Shown: in pieces, positions 23,991 to 33,016 of the stretch
Layout of the letters: every line of letters begins with the position of its first letter
How positions within the stretch are numbered: position 1 is the stretch's first letter
Source of the DNA: Campylobacterales bacterium
GTDB lineage: Bacteria > Campylobacterota > Campylobacteria > Campylobacterales > Hydrogenimonadaceae
Assembly: GCA_027065515.1 (NCBI GenBank)
Contig: JAMOOM010000162.1
Span: forward strand, 1-33,990
DNA: 33,990 nucleotides
Direction: 5' to 3'
Translations under genes and position numbers: made by a program
The notes under the pieces: model-generated
What the model saw: only the letters and a program-made list of their open reading frames with translations
Told to the model about the DNA's origin: nothing
Database searches by the model: none

Positions 23991-24506
23991 ATGATCGATC
24001 GCAAAAGGCGGAGCCTCTTCGCTCCGCTTGGCGCACTACTTGGAGAACAGGAAGCGACAGAAATAGATTCTGTCGCTATACGTCCACCCTACAACACCGA
24101 CACATCTCTTTTTCATATGCTTTGCCCTTCATGCGAAGCGAAATCTTGCGTAAAAGCATGTGAAGAGGAGATCATATCTGTCGATCCATCGGGCATACCC
24201 ACTTTGGACTTTTCAACCAGAGGATGCACCTTTTGCGACGCATGTGCCGATGCATGCACACTGGGTGTTTTAAGCGATAAAACGATAAACTGCATTCAGG
24301 CTAAAGTGGAGATAGATATACTCAAATGTATCGCTTGGCACGGTGTTTTATGCAGCAGCTGCAAAGATCCATGCCAAGACGACGCCATAGCTTTTCTTGG
24401 ACTTTTTCGTCCAGAAATAGAAGATGCAAAATGCACCGCATGCGGCTGGTGCGCGCATGTATGTCCAGCGGATGCCATAATTTTTACAAACAAAGGAGAG
24501 GCGTAA
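23991..24506 (+). CDS. napF: NapF-type cytoplasmic ferredoxin
   Basis: A 171-residue protein with no signal peptide and four cysteine groups for [4Fe-4S] clusters (C45-57, C79-89, C113-128, C148-158). NapF is a cytoplasmic iron-sulfur protein thought to help mature NapA before export or to recycle electrons. The ATG lies one base after the napB stop. Its stop shares a base with the napL start. Confidence 0.92.
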   Translation: MIDRKRRSLFAPLGALLGEQEATEIDSVAIRPPYNTDTSLFHMLCPSCEAKSCVKACEEEIISVDPSGIPTLDFSTRGCTFCDACADACTLGVLSDKTINCIQAKVEIDILKCIAWHGVLCSSCKDPCQDDAIAFLGLFRPEIEDAKCTACGWCAHVCPADAIIFTNKGEA

Positions 24507-25465
24507 TGAAAAGATTGTTTACGATCCTGTTTGCACCACTGTTTCTGCTTGCGGCCACCACCATCAAGCCCGCAGATACGATCGAAGTGGATGGCAACAT
24601 CATGGACAGTGTCCTTTATGGCGATACAATTTTTGTAGGTACGGATGCTGGAACATTTGAAATATTCAACTGGAATACAAAAAAACTTATATCGAAAATC
24701 GTCTATCCGAAGATCGAGGATTTTATGGGCGATTTGATGAATCCAAAAATACTCGGAGTCGATTATGACCCCAAAAGTGGAGCCAAAGTGGTTCAGGTAG
24801 AAGCAAAAGATGGTCAGCGCAATCTATATTATTACGATAAAAGCGGTAAAATATCGACCTTGATCGACGAGCATATGCATCTTCCAATGCGTGAAGTCCG
24901 CTTCGTCGACAGCGACCATCTCCTGATCGCGACGATGGGTAATGAAATAATGCTATTCGATATTCCTCAAAAAAGGGTGATCTATCGAAAACAACTTTCA
25001 GAATCGGTCTTTTCGGACTATCAAATGGATGAAACCCATACGAAAGTGGCCAGCAGCTGCGAATCGGGTGCGCTCTTTATCACGGATATCAAAAATGGAA
25101 AAACGATCAAAAAATATTTCGATATCAATAAAGACAACGTATTCAAAGTGGATTTCAAAAATCACCATGTACTCACATGCGGAAAGGATAAACGTGCCGT
25201 CATATATAACCTGCCTGCCGATTCTCATAAAATCATAATGAGTGATTTTTTCATTTATGCAGGGGGCCTGAACGCAGATGCATCTTTGGCGGCCATTCAG
25301 ATCGATGAGCAAAATACCATCGCAATATACGATGCAAACGATCTCGCCATTCAAAGCAAACTGGTTGGCCACCAATCTACGGTCAACAACATCTTTTTTA
25401 TCGACGACAAAACGATCATCAGTACAAGCGATGACAACAAAATTTTAATTTGGAGACTTCCATGA
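24506..25465 (+). CDS. napL: NapL, periplasmic WD40-like nap accessory protein
   Basis: A 319-residue protein with a Sec signal (about 1-17, FAPLFLLAAT) and a beta-propeller-like sequence, most plainly near the end (STVNNIFFIDDK, then SDDNKILIWRL). NapL is found in Campylobacterota nap operons; its function is not established. The ATG at 24506 follows AAAGGAGAGG; a longer in-frame reading back to 24326 lies inside napF and is not credible. The stop overlaps napD (ATGA). Confidence 0.88.
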   Translation: MKRLFTILFAPLFLLAATTIKPADTIEVDGNIMDSVLYGDTIFVGTDAGTFEIFNWNTKKLISKIVYPKIEDFMGDLMNPKILGVDYDPKSGAKVVQVEAKDGQRNLYYYDKSGKISTLIDEHMHLPMREVRFVDSDHLLIATMGNEIMLFDIPQKRVIYRKQLSESVFSDYQMDETHTKVASSCESGALFITDIKNGKTIKKYFDINKDNVFKVDFKNHHVLTCGKDKRAVIYNLPADSHKIIMSDFFIYAGGLNADASLAAIQIDEQNTIAIYDANDLAIQSKLVGHQSTVNNIFFIDDKTIISTSDDNKILIWRLP

Positions 25466-25818
25466 ATATATCGAGTATTGTAGTGCAGGTAAGACAGGAA
25501 TTTGTTGACGAGGTAGTCGAAGCTCTCAAGGCTGCCGATTTTTGCGATTATCATTTCCATGACAAATCGATAGGCAAAATCATCGTCACTGTAGAAGGCG
25601 AAGACGTGGGTGAGGAGATCACGAAGGTTAAGCGAATACAGGCTGTCCCGCATGTCATCGCTGCGGATATGATGATGGCCTACAGCGAAGATGAGCTTGA
25701 CAAAGAGCGATCGAAGCTTGAAATGGGAGGTCCGAATATACCGGAAATGCTAAACGACGATACGCTCCGTGCCGAAGATATCGTCTATCATGGCGACCTG
25801 AAGAAAAAAGATATTTAA
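25462..25818 (+). CDS. napD: NapA signal-peptide chaperone NapD
   Basis: A 118-residue cytoplasmic protein of the NapD family, opening NISSIVVQVR and with the ferredoxin-like alternation of strands and helices. NapD binds the NapA twin-arginine signal until the cofactor is loaded. It is longer than the 87-residue E. coli protein because of a C-terminal extension (about 78-118). The ATG at 25462 has GGAG upstream and overlaps the napL stop. It ends 26 bases from the convergent chalcone-isomerase-like gene. Confidence 0.9.
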   Translation: MNISSIVVQVRQEFVDEVVEALKAADFCDYHFHDKSIGKIIVTVEGEDVGEEITKVKRIQAVPHVIAADMMMAYSEDELDKERSKLEMGGPNIPEMLNDDTLRAEDIVYHGDLKKKDI

Positions 25819-25844
25819 GCACGAACTTCGCCAAGAATGGGAGC

Positions 25845-26393
25845 TTAAAGCCCCAGCAATGCTTTTTTGAGGCTTTGCTGGGCAGGCAACTCACCCAGCC
25901 AGATGCCAAAAAGCGCCTCTTTGAAATCTCTACCCGGGATCGTTGTGAGAATATGTCCATTTTTTACCACCGAAACTCCTGTGCCCGGGCTATAGAAAAG
26001 ATCGTACTCATCCCCTTTTTGAATCCCCGAAGCAAAAGCCGCTATAAAGTTGTCGATTCTTTTCCCAAGAGACCCCATTTGTCCGGAGGTAGATTTTTCA
26101 AACCCCTTCTCTATCCCTTCTCTCATCGCTTTATCCGAAATGAAAGAGGAGACGATTACCACTTTTACCAGTTGCGGCTGCTCCTCTTTGATGATGAACG
26201 ATGCTTTGCGGCACTTCGCAGGAATATATAGACCGATGCGGTACAGGTCGATCCAGAACTTCTCTCTTGTGCCAACACCATTCAAACGGAGCGTAACGTT
26301 ACCCTCCACCAAGAGAGTTTGCGGAAATTTTTCTGCCGGCGCAGCGAATACCGTCACTATTGCCATGGCAAAGAACAATACCAAATATTTCAC
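25845..26393 (-). CDS. Chalcone-isomerase-like periplasmic protein
   Basis: A 182-residue protein with a cleavable signal peptide (about 1-17, VFAAPAEK). The body matches the bacterial chalcone-isomerase-like family: LNGVGTREKFWIDLYRIGLYIP near residues 37-58 and GISVV/GxxFKEALFGIWLG toward the end. Bacterial members are mostly uncharacterised and probably bind fatty acids or similar ligands rather than isomerise flavonoids. It begins 10 bases after the end of the GGDEF/EAL gene and is probably co-transcribed with it. Confidence 0.82.
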   Translation of the reverse strand: MKYLVLFFAMAIVTVFAAPAEKFPQTLLVEGNVTLRLNGVGTREKFWIDLYRIGLYIPAKCRKASFIIKEEQPQLVKVVIVSSFISDKAMREGIEKGFEKSTSGQMGSLGKRIDNFIAAFASGIQKGDEYDLFYSPGTGVSVVKNGHILTTIPGRDFKEALFGIWLGELPAQQSLKKALLGL

Positions 26394-26403
26394 GATTTTC
26401 CTT

Positions 26404-28683
26404 TCATGATTTTTTTAACATTGCACTAAAATTATCGTGATCCATAGGTCGGCTAAATAGATATCCCTGATAGAATATCGATGGATCCATGGAAGCGAGT
26501 TTTTCACGCTGCAAGTCCTTTTCGACCCCTTCTGCTATAACACGATATCCAAACTCTTTGGCGATGTCTAGAATCGCCCGCACCAATGTCACATCCTCTT
26601 CATCCGTCAATATATCTCGAATGAAAGAACGATCGATCTTGAGCGATTCGAAATGGTACCGCTTGAGATAGGAGAGTGACGAATACCCGGTTCCAAAATC
26701 GTCGATCAAAAATCCGATCCCCTTTGCGATAAAACGCTCCAATACCGCCTTGGTCTGTTCGCTCTCATCCATCAACACGCTTTCGGTGATCTCAAATTTT
26801 ATCGCTCTATTTTCTATGCCACTGTTTTTGATTTTGGACATGGTGTTTTCGAAGAAATTGGTATGTTTGACCTGCCTGGGGCTTAGGTTGATACTGACAT
26901 AGTCAATTACAAAGCACTCTTCACGCTGCCATTTCGCAATCGATTGGCATACCTGATCGATCAACCAATCTCCAATCGGGTGAATCAGCCGCGACTCTTC
27001 TGCAATAGGTATAAACTCGGCCGGCGATACCATTGTGCCATCGGATTGTTTCCAGCGTAGCAGAGCTTCAGCCCCTTTCATTCTCTGGCCAACGATATCT
27101 ACGATAGGCTGATAATAGACTTCGAGCTCGTTGCGCTCGATTGCCTGCCGTAGTCGATGCTCCAGTTTTATCGCCTGTTTCACCTTCTCGTCCATCTCCA
27201 CTTCGTAAAAACTTGTAATACCCCTTCCCAGTTTTTTGGCATGATACATCGAAATATCGGCGCATCTCAACACCTCATCCAGACCCATATCCATCCCGGC
27301 GATCATGACTGCGCCTATACTTGTGGAGTTGTAAAGTTTCAATCCATTGATTTCGCAAGGCTCGCTAATAGCACGGTGGATTTTCTCGCAAATTCGCTGG
27401 ACCTGCATGACACTTTCTTGAAGATCTGAAGAAATCATCGGCAAAAAGATGATGAACTCATCGCCGCCCAGGCGACAGACGGTATCGCTTTGGCGCAAAA
27501 CCATCTGTAGTCGCCTGGTCGCCTCCTTGAGCAACTCATCACCTACTGTATGTCCATAGGTATCGTTGACGTGCTTGAATTTGTCCAAGTCCAGAAAAAG
27601 CAATGCCGAATATTGATTGTTTCGGGCCGCTTGCGCTGTCTGTAATCTATAGCGATCGGCCAGCAGTTTTCTGTTCGGCAATCCCGTCAGCTCATCGTGT
27701 AGCGCAAGGAACTCATATTTTTCATATACTTCGTGCTCTTTTGTCTTGTCCTCGAGCACGGCGATGGCACCAATTATCTTCCCGGAGTTTGAAAAGAGTG
27801 GAGCCACAACGGCGCTTATCCAAATCTCTTTTCCACTCAACATACTTGTATAAGGGCCTTCGTATCTGAGCCTGTTTTTCTCTTCAACCACCCTCTTTAA
27901 TATCTGAAAGGCTTCTATATTATGAAGGAGTGTCAGATCCAGCCCAATTAACCTCTCTTTGGAAACACCCATCAAATCGCTCAAGGCCTGGTTGCAATCG
28001 ATGATTTTGAAGCTCAAATCGTAATAAAATATTCCCGTAGGCGTCTGATCGAGAATCATATCGAGCCGATTGCGGACGGCAGTGAGCTCTGAACGCTGAA
28101 GTATCCCCTTGGACAATATATTACCCAGAAGCTGGATGCTCAATCCAAGAATCACCATGAATACGAGCGCCATGCCAAACAGGATCAAATGGGAAGTGTC
28201 TCCGCACATCAAAAAGCGTAATGCCAATGCCGACAGGGGCAGATAACTGTAGGCCTGTGCAATATTTTTATCGATTACAAGCGTAATCGCACCACCACTG
28301 GAAATCCCTGCCACGATAAGCGCCAGGAGCAGCTGATACTCCGTCTGATCTTCAGGAAAGAAGAAGAAGGCGGCAAAAGCCCACAGTAGTGCCGTTATCA
28401 TCACTTCGATCCGGAATCTTTGGTAACTCGCCTCGATCGAGAGTCCTCGATACCTACAACCATGTATCGCATGATACATGCGCTCGAGCGCCAAGAAGCT
28501 AAGCAGTACGTACCATCCGACAAGCCACTCTCTTTCGACGATTTGCCAAAAAAGCACCACCACCCATGTGGCAATGAAGATCGTGGCTACCATTGTCGCA
28601 GGCACTTTTGAACAAAGCGTCGAAAGGACTTCGTCACGAAGAAAACGGTGTACGCTATCGCTATCCGATTTTTTTATCGGCAT
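26404..28683 (-). CDS. Membrane PAS-GGDEF-EAL cyclic-di-GMP protein
   Basis: A 759-residue protein: a membrane sensor region with several spans (about 30-190), a PAS domain (about 205-325), GGDEF (about 340-500) and EAL (about 505-755). The cyclase site is intact (RLGGDEF), with an inhibitory RxxD site (RQSD) five residues before it. The EAL domain keeps EALLR, FEITES, IDDFGTGYSS and IAEGVE, so both synthesis and hydrolysis of cyclic-di-GMP are possible; which dominates cannot be told. I chose ATG 28683 (MPIKKSDSD) with AAAGG upstream; a longer reading reaches 28734. A structured-RNA candidate lies about 100 bases upstream. Confidence 0.9.
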   Translation of the reverse strand: MPIKKSDSDSVHRFLRDEVLSTLCSKVPATMVATIFIATWVVVLFWQIVEREWLVGWYVLLSFLALERMYHAIHGCRYRGLSIEASYQRFRIEVMITALLWAFAAFFFFPEDQTEYQLLLALIVAGISSGGAITLVIDKNIAQAYSYLPLSALALRFLMCGDTSHLILFGMALVFMVILGLSIQLLGNILSKGILQRSELTAVRNRLDMILDQTPTGIFYYDLSFKIIDCNQALSDLMGVSKERLIGLDLTLLHNIEAFQILKRVVEEKNRLRYEGPYTSMLSGKEIWISAVVAPLFSNSGKIIGAIAVLEDKTKEHEVYEKYEFLALHDELTGLPNRKLLADRYRLQTAQAARNNQYSALLFLDLDKFKHVNDTYGHTVGDELLKEATRRLQMVLRQSDTVCRLGGDEFIIFLPMISSDLQESVMQVQRICEKIHRAISEPCEINGLKLYNSTSIGAVMIAGMDMGLDEVLRCADISMYHAKKLGRGITSFYEVEMDEKVKQAIKLEHRLRQAIERNELEVYYQPIVDIVGQRMKGAEALLRWKQSDGTMVSPAEFIPIAEESRLIHPIGDWLIDQVCQSIAKWQREECFVIDYVSINLSPRQVKHTNFFENTMSKIKNSGIENRAIKFEITESVLMDESEQTKAVLERFIAKGIGFLIDDFGTGYSSLSYLKRYHFESLKIDRSFIRDILTDEEDVTLVRAILDIAKEFGYRVIAEGVEKDLQREKLASMDPSIFYQGYLFSRPMDHDNFSAMLKKS

Positions 28684-28786
28684 ATTGAGACCTTTAAAAA
28701 AATATAACATCCGCTTCAACATTCGATAAAACATCTTACAAGAATCATTTCAGTTACCTCTTCTGTTCGTCATATAAAGAATACAG

Positions 28787-28878
28787 CTCACGATATGAAG
28801 GTCGCGGTTGGGCCGCAACGCAATCGAGCCTTCTGTCCACAGTAGCGATTCCCACCGGCCCGTCAGCCATATCACGAG
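28787..28878 (-). ncRNA. Candidate three-way-junction RNA upstream of the GGDEF/EAL gene
   Basis: On the minus strand CTCGTGATAT (28878-28869) pairs along its full length with ATATCGTGAG (28796-28787), closing two inner hairpins: CGGTGG/CTACTG around a 6-base loop (28857-28840), and GAAGG/CCTTC (28833-28797) with inner GCG/CGC and TTG/CAA pairs. Two G-U pairs in each of the closing stem and the first hairpin become A-C mismatches on the plus strand, so the minus-strand RNA is favoured. It lies between mutS2 and the GGDEF/EAL gene and could be a leader element or a small RNA. It does not match the cyclic-di-GMP riboswitch consensus I know. The rest of 28684-28917 shows nothing else. Confidence 0.4.
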
Positions 28879-28917
28879 ACTACACACTCTCTTTTTTCCT
28901 TCTCACGCTTTTACCCA

Positions 28918-31122
28918 TTACAGCTCTACGACCGTAGCCCCGAAGCCGCCCATGTGTTGCGGAGCATCGGAAAACCCTTTGACACTTGGATGTCTTTTGA
29001 GAAACTCCCTTACGGCATAGGAGAGTTTTCCCGTGCCGATACCGTGATAAACCAGCACTTCGTCAAAGCCGGCCAACAGCGCATCGGATAGAAACTTGTC
29101 GAGCTTTTCGATCGCCTCTTCCGCCCTCAATCCATGCAGATCCAGTTTTACGCCGGCAGTGGCCCCGCTTCGCTGGAGCGTAATAGACGTATTCTTTTTT
29201 TTCGGCTCTTTGGGAGGGTTTCCGGAGCGCCTGATCTCGCTTAGCGGCACCCTCAGCTTCATTCCTTCCACTTCGATCATCGCCTCTTTGGCTTTGAGCG
29301 CTACGATCTTTCCACGGTTTTTCCGGTATTTGACCATATCTCCGACTTTGTAGCGCTCAATTGGCTTCGGCGCTTCTATTTTTGCCTTCTGTGCAATCTT
29401 GTGAGCGCGTCCGAGCTGACGATGAATCTGCTTTTCATCCCTCATTTTCAACGCCTCTCTGGCCTCCTTTGTAGCCTCTTGGTATATCTTTTCAAGCTCT
29501 CTTTTTTTGGCATACAACTCGGCTTCGAGAGTATCGTTGAGTGTTTTGTAGCGCTCTTTCTCTTTTTCGAGCGCTTCTATTTCATGTTCAAGCTTTTCGC
29601 GTTTTTCACGAAGCTCCTTTTCCAGTGTACTGGAGCGCTCGATCAACTCGTTGAGACGCTCCTTGTCCTCACCATATTCGACACGGGCCTTGGCTACGAT
29701 ATTTCGCGGCACGCCATATCGTTCGGCAGTCTCGAATGCATAGCTCTTACCGATAATTCCTTGCAAAAAGGTATAGGTGGGCACCTGATTCTTTTCATCG
29801 TACACAGCTGCTACAAGCTCTACTCTCTCATCGCCAGCCATCATCGCAGCAAGACGCTTGTGGTGAGTCGTGATGACGATCTTTATCTTACGCCGCATCA
29901 GCTCCTCTATCATCACCTTGAAAAGCGATGCCGCCTCGTCGCTGTCGGTTCCGAGCTCGATCTCGTCCACGCCAACCAACACGCCATTCTGACCGAAAAG
30001 TTTCGAAAACTGGCGCATACGTCCTGCAAATGTGGAGATATCGTTTTTGACGTTTTGCGGATCTTCGATGATCGCTTCGATGCGCTTGAAACTTCCAATT
30101 TCGGTATTTTTGGCATCGCACCTCATGGGAAGCAGATATTTGGCCAGCCATGCCGATGCGAGTATGGATTTCAGCAGCATGGTCTTACCTCCCGCGTTGA
30201 CGCCTGTAATCATCAAAACGTTTTTGGAAAAATCGATAGAAACCGGCTTCGGGTGCGCAAGTGCCGGATGGGCAAATTGTGAAAGCCTGATCGTGTCGTG
30301 ATTTTTGGGAAGAACGAACGAAAGGTCCTCCATTCTGGCCATTTGCATTCTGGCTTGATAATGGTCGAATCTATCGAACGCCTTGTCTATGAAACGCCAA
30401 AATTTCAGCCATCCAGCCATCACGCCCGAGCTTTTTTTGGCGATATCGTCATATACCTCTTCGAGCCTGCTCGCAATGCCGGCCTCTTTGGCTTTTAACT
30501 TGCTTATGGCTTCCGGGAGCACATAGAAAAATCCGCCGCTGGTACGCCCTATAACGGTGCCTTTGAGCACATGGTTGAAGCCGCCGCGAACCAAAAGAGC
30601 CTCTTCGTCGTTGACATAATGTATCTGCCTATCCACCAGATATGGGATAAGTTTCGAGCTGCCGAGCATTCTGGAAAGAGTCTGCCTGATCGCTTCTTTG
30701 TTCTGTTTCATCGCCGCTTTCAAAGAAGCCAGACGCTCATCCACGCTCTCTACGACCTCTCCTTTTTCATCGAAAATTCTTTCTATTTGATGAATCGGCT
30801 CAGGAATCTGTATCTCTTTTAGCCATTCTCCCAGCTCGTTCTCGATTTTGAGCTGCTTCAGATAGGCAAAATAGCGCACAATCTTAACCGCTTCGAAAAT
30901 CTCGTCCAGACGCAAAACACCCTGCTTGCTCAGGCGCATCCAAAGATCGTCGAGATTTTTCACTTTTGGCGGAGATTTGAACTCTACGCTCTCAAGAGCC
31001 CTTATAAATCGATAGTGGAGCGCGCGGTCTCCTTCCATGTAGAGTGATTTGGGCCTGGCCAGCAACCCTTCGAAACGCTGGATATATGCTCCAAGATCCA
31101 GCTGCTTGATCAATTGGCTCAT
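28918..31122 (-). CDS. mutS2: MutS2-type ATPase/endonuclease
   Basis: A 734-residue MutS2. The MutS ATPase core has its Walker A at 307-314 (GVNAGGKT). A long charged coiled coil follows (about 480-580). The C-terminal Smr nuclease domain (about 655-734) has LDLHGLRAEEA and VYHGIGTGKL. MutS2 lacks mismatch recognition; roles in suppressing recombination and in rescuing collided ribosomes are known from other bacteria. It overlaps murC by ATGA and is the last gene of a four-gene minus-strand unit. Confidence 0.93.
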   Translation of the reverse strand: MSQLIKQLDLGAYIQRFEGLLARPKSLYMEGDRALHYRFIRALESVEFKSPPKVKNLDDLWMRLSKQGVLRLDEIFEAVKIVRYFAYLKQLKIENELGEWLKEIQIPEPIHQIERIFDEKGEVVESVDERLASLKAAMKQNKEAIRQTLSRMLGSSKLIPYLVDRQIHYVNDEEALLVRGGFNHVLKGTVIGRTSGGFFYVLPEAISKLKAKEAGIASRLEEVYDDIAKKSSGVMAGWLKFWRFIDKAFDRFDHYQARMQMARMEDLSFVLPKNHDTIRLSQFAHPALAHPKPVSIDFSKNVLMITGVNAGGKTMLLKSILASAWLAKYLLPMRCDAKNTEIGSFKRIEAIIEDPQNVKNDISTFAGRMRQFSKLFGQNGVLVGVDEIELGTDSDEAASLFKVMIEELMRRKIKIVITTHHKRLAAMMAGDERVELVAAVYDEKNQVPTYTFLQGIIGKSYAFETAERYGVPRNIVAKARVEYGEDKERLNELIERSSTLEKELREKREKLEHEIEALEKEKERYKTLNDTLEAELYAKKRELEKIYQEATKEAREALKMRDEKQIHRQLGRAHKIAQKAKIEAPKPIERYKVGDMVKYRKNRGKIVALKAKEAMIEVEGMKLRVPLSEIRRSGNPPKEPKKKNTSITLQRSGATAGVKLDLHGLRAEEAIEKLDKFLSDALLAGFDEVLVYHGIGTGKLSYAVREFLKRHPSVKGFSDAPQHMGGFGATVVEL

Positions 31123-32435
31123 TTTTGACCCCGTATCTGATAGGTGATGTCGCCTGCGCCAAACGCCACCACCAGGCCGTTGCCGAACTCTTTTACGACC
31201 TCTTCTTGCGAATTGAGCACCTTCACCCTGCCCCCCTCTTTCGTCACCCTTTTGGCCATCGTAAGATCGTAGTGGGAAAAAGCCCCTTTGAGATCGATGG
31301 GCACTTCCACTTCACCGGCTGCCCAGATAGGCAAAATCACCAATTCATCCACTCCGTCGAAACAGTCGATAAAGCCTGCCAGATTATCCATCGTTCGGCT
31401 ATATTTATGGGGCTGCCATATAGCGCGTATCTTGCTGAATCCGCGCATATCGGCATAGGTTTTGAGTGCGTCCATAGTCGCTTTTATCTCGGTCGGGTGG
31501 TGACCATAATCATCTATCACTGCAAAATCATCACCGTTTTCAATGATGTCGAAACGCTTTTTTATACCTTTATAATTTTTCAGGTTTTCACGCACCGCCT
31601 CGAGAGACTCCCCCTCGTGCAGAGCCGCCAAAATAGCCAAAGAGGCATCCAGAGCGATATGCTCACCCAATCCAAAAACATCGAAACTTCCAAACTCTTT
31701 GAGGCAGAAACGCGTATGGGGTTCGCCATCTATCAGCACATATTCCAGATCCGTAATATCGCGGCTTGGGTAGAGTCTGATGGATGGCATATCCAGTGAA
31801 GAGATAAACGGGTCTTCGCCATTCAAAACACGTACGCTCGCCTTCGATAGAAATTGCCGATAGGCATCATAGAATCGTTTGGTATCGTATTCGTAATACT
31901 CCATATGCTCGGGCTCCACATTCGTAACGATTGCCATGTAGGGATTGGAGTTCAGAAAGCTGGCGTCACTCTCGTCGGCTTCGAAAACGACACGATCGCC
32001 AAGAGCGACACGGACATTGGATCGAAAGGTTTTGCAGATCGCCCCAATCAACGCGTTGGTATCAGGCAAAAGCTCAGCCAGCATCGCGGACGTGGTGCTT
32101 TTACCATGCGCGCCGCCCACAGCGTATACGCGCTTTTCGTTCAAAATGAAACCGAGTGCCTCTTTTCGCGAATAGAGCGAGATCGCCAGCTCTTTGGCGC
32201 GGATATACTCGGGGTTGTTTTTGCGCACAGCCGCCGAGTGGATAACCATATCCGCCCCCTCTACGGCGTCAGCGTGGTGCGGAATCGTAATTTTAGCTCC
32301 ATACTTCAGCGCCAACTCATCCGTAATCTCACTCTGTTTGATATCGGACCCGCTGATGAGATGTCCATCTCCCGCCATAAATTTGGCAAGCGCCGATATG
32401 CCTATACCGCCTATGCCTATAAAATGAATCCTCAC
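31119..32435 (-). CDS. murC: UDP-N-acetylmuramate--L-alanine ligase
   Basis: A 438-residue cytoplasmic ligase adding L-alanine to UDP-MurNAc, the first peptide step of peptidoglycan synthesis. It opens HFIGIGGIGIS (N-terminal Rossmann part), has the ATP loop GGAHGKST at 107-114, and shows YGHHPTEI and PHKYSR in the C-terminal half. The length is normal. It overlaps the upstream unknown gene by ATGA and mutS2 downstream by 4 bases. Confidence 0.96.
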   Translation of the reverse strand: MRIHFIGIGGIGISALAKFMAGDGHLISGSDIKQSEITDELALKYGAKITIPHHADAVEGADMVIHSAAVRKNNPEYIRAKELAISLYSRKEALGFILNEKRVYAVGGAHGKSTTSAMLAELLPDTNALIGAICKTFRSNVRVALGDRVVFEADESDASFLNSNPYMAIVTNVEPEHMEYYEYDTKRFYDAYRQFLSKASVRVLNGEDPFISSLDMPSIRLYPSRDITDLEYVLIDGEPHTRFCLKEFGSFDVFGLGEHIALDASLAILAALHEGESLEAVRENLKNYKGIKKRFDIIENGDDFAVIDDYGHHPTEIKATMDALKTYADMRGFSKIRAIWQPHKYSRTMDNLAGFIDCFDGVDELVILPIWAAGEVEVPIDLKGAFSHYDLTMAKRVTKEGGRVKVLNSQEEVVKEFGNGLVVAFGAGDITYQIRGQK

Positions 32436-33016
32436 TTCTTCAGTGTCTCCAGTTCGTTCAAAGCTCCTTGAAGCACCTCACTTTTTTCCTTCATAAAACC
32501 CTCCACGCTCGGCTTGAAATTGGTGAGAAAAAAGCCATACGTTTCACTTTGGTTTGGATTGTCCACATCAACCAGCTCGTCGATGAAATCGTCGAATTTC
32601 ATTTGCGAAGCGGCGGCGGCAATGTGTGGCATCATCGCCTTGGAGATCGTCTCATCGTTGGCCGTATGGTGCAGGATCAAAAATATCTCTTTGGCACCTT
32701 TGAAATCGTTGTCGCTGTAGCGCTCTATACCGTGCTCATAGATTCCCCGCATCGTATATAGATCTCTTTTGTCACCAATATCGAAAAACTCCTGTGCCGA
32801 GAGTTTCTCTGCCAGTCGATCGAATACTGTCTGCAAAATTTCGGTATATATGCGATCGAGTCTTTCGCTGGAGAGATCGAGCATCACCGAAGTGTCGAGC
32901 ACATCGTACATACCGACGATATCTTTCGCTTTTACAGCTTTCTCCTCTTTGTTCGCCAATTCCATCATAAATTCAGGGTTCTTTTTCAAATCTTCAAACT
33001 CACCTGTTTGCATCAT
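32432..33016 (-). CDS. Unknown 194-residue soluble helical protein
   Basis: A 194-residue acidic, mostly helical, soluble protein with no signal peptide or membrane span. Segments such as YEHGIERYSDNDFKGAKEIF resemble a tetratricopeptide-like helix pair (about residues 92-112), with a second helical half to the end. I recognise no named family. It is tightly coupled to both neighbours: its first ATG overlaps the aminotransferase TGA, and its stop overlaps murC. The placement is cell-envelope related, but no function can be given. Confidence 0.8.
   Translation of the reverse strand: MMQTGEFEDLKKNPEFMMELANKEEKAVKAKDIVGMYDVLDTSVMLDLSSERLDRIYTEILQTVFDRLAEKLSAQEFFDIGDKRDLYTMRGIYEHGIERYSDNDFKGAKEIFLILHHTANDETISKAMMPHIAAAASQMKFDDFIDELVDVDNPNQSETYGFFLTNFKPSVEGFMKEKSEVLQGALNELETLKK

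Noticed and set aside
24326-24505. N-terminal extension of NapL
   Set aside because: The extension overlaps napF, has no ribosome site and would bury the NapL signal peptide.
25852-25882. Terminator hairpin (CCCAGCAA/TTGCTGGG) after napD
   Set aside because: It lies inside the coding end of the chalcone-isomerase-like gene and no T run follows on the plus strand; probably chance, though a role at the napD 3' end cannot be excluded.
28787-28878. Cyclic-di-GMP class I riboswitch, 6S RNA or signal-recognition RNA
   Set aside because: The three-way shape and the GGDEF neighbour suggested it, but the conserved core sequences of these RNAs are absent.
29401-30282. 293-codon plus-strand ORF opposite mutS2
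   Set aside because: Shadow of mutS2; the hydrophobic stretches mirror the coiled-coil codons on the other strand.
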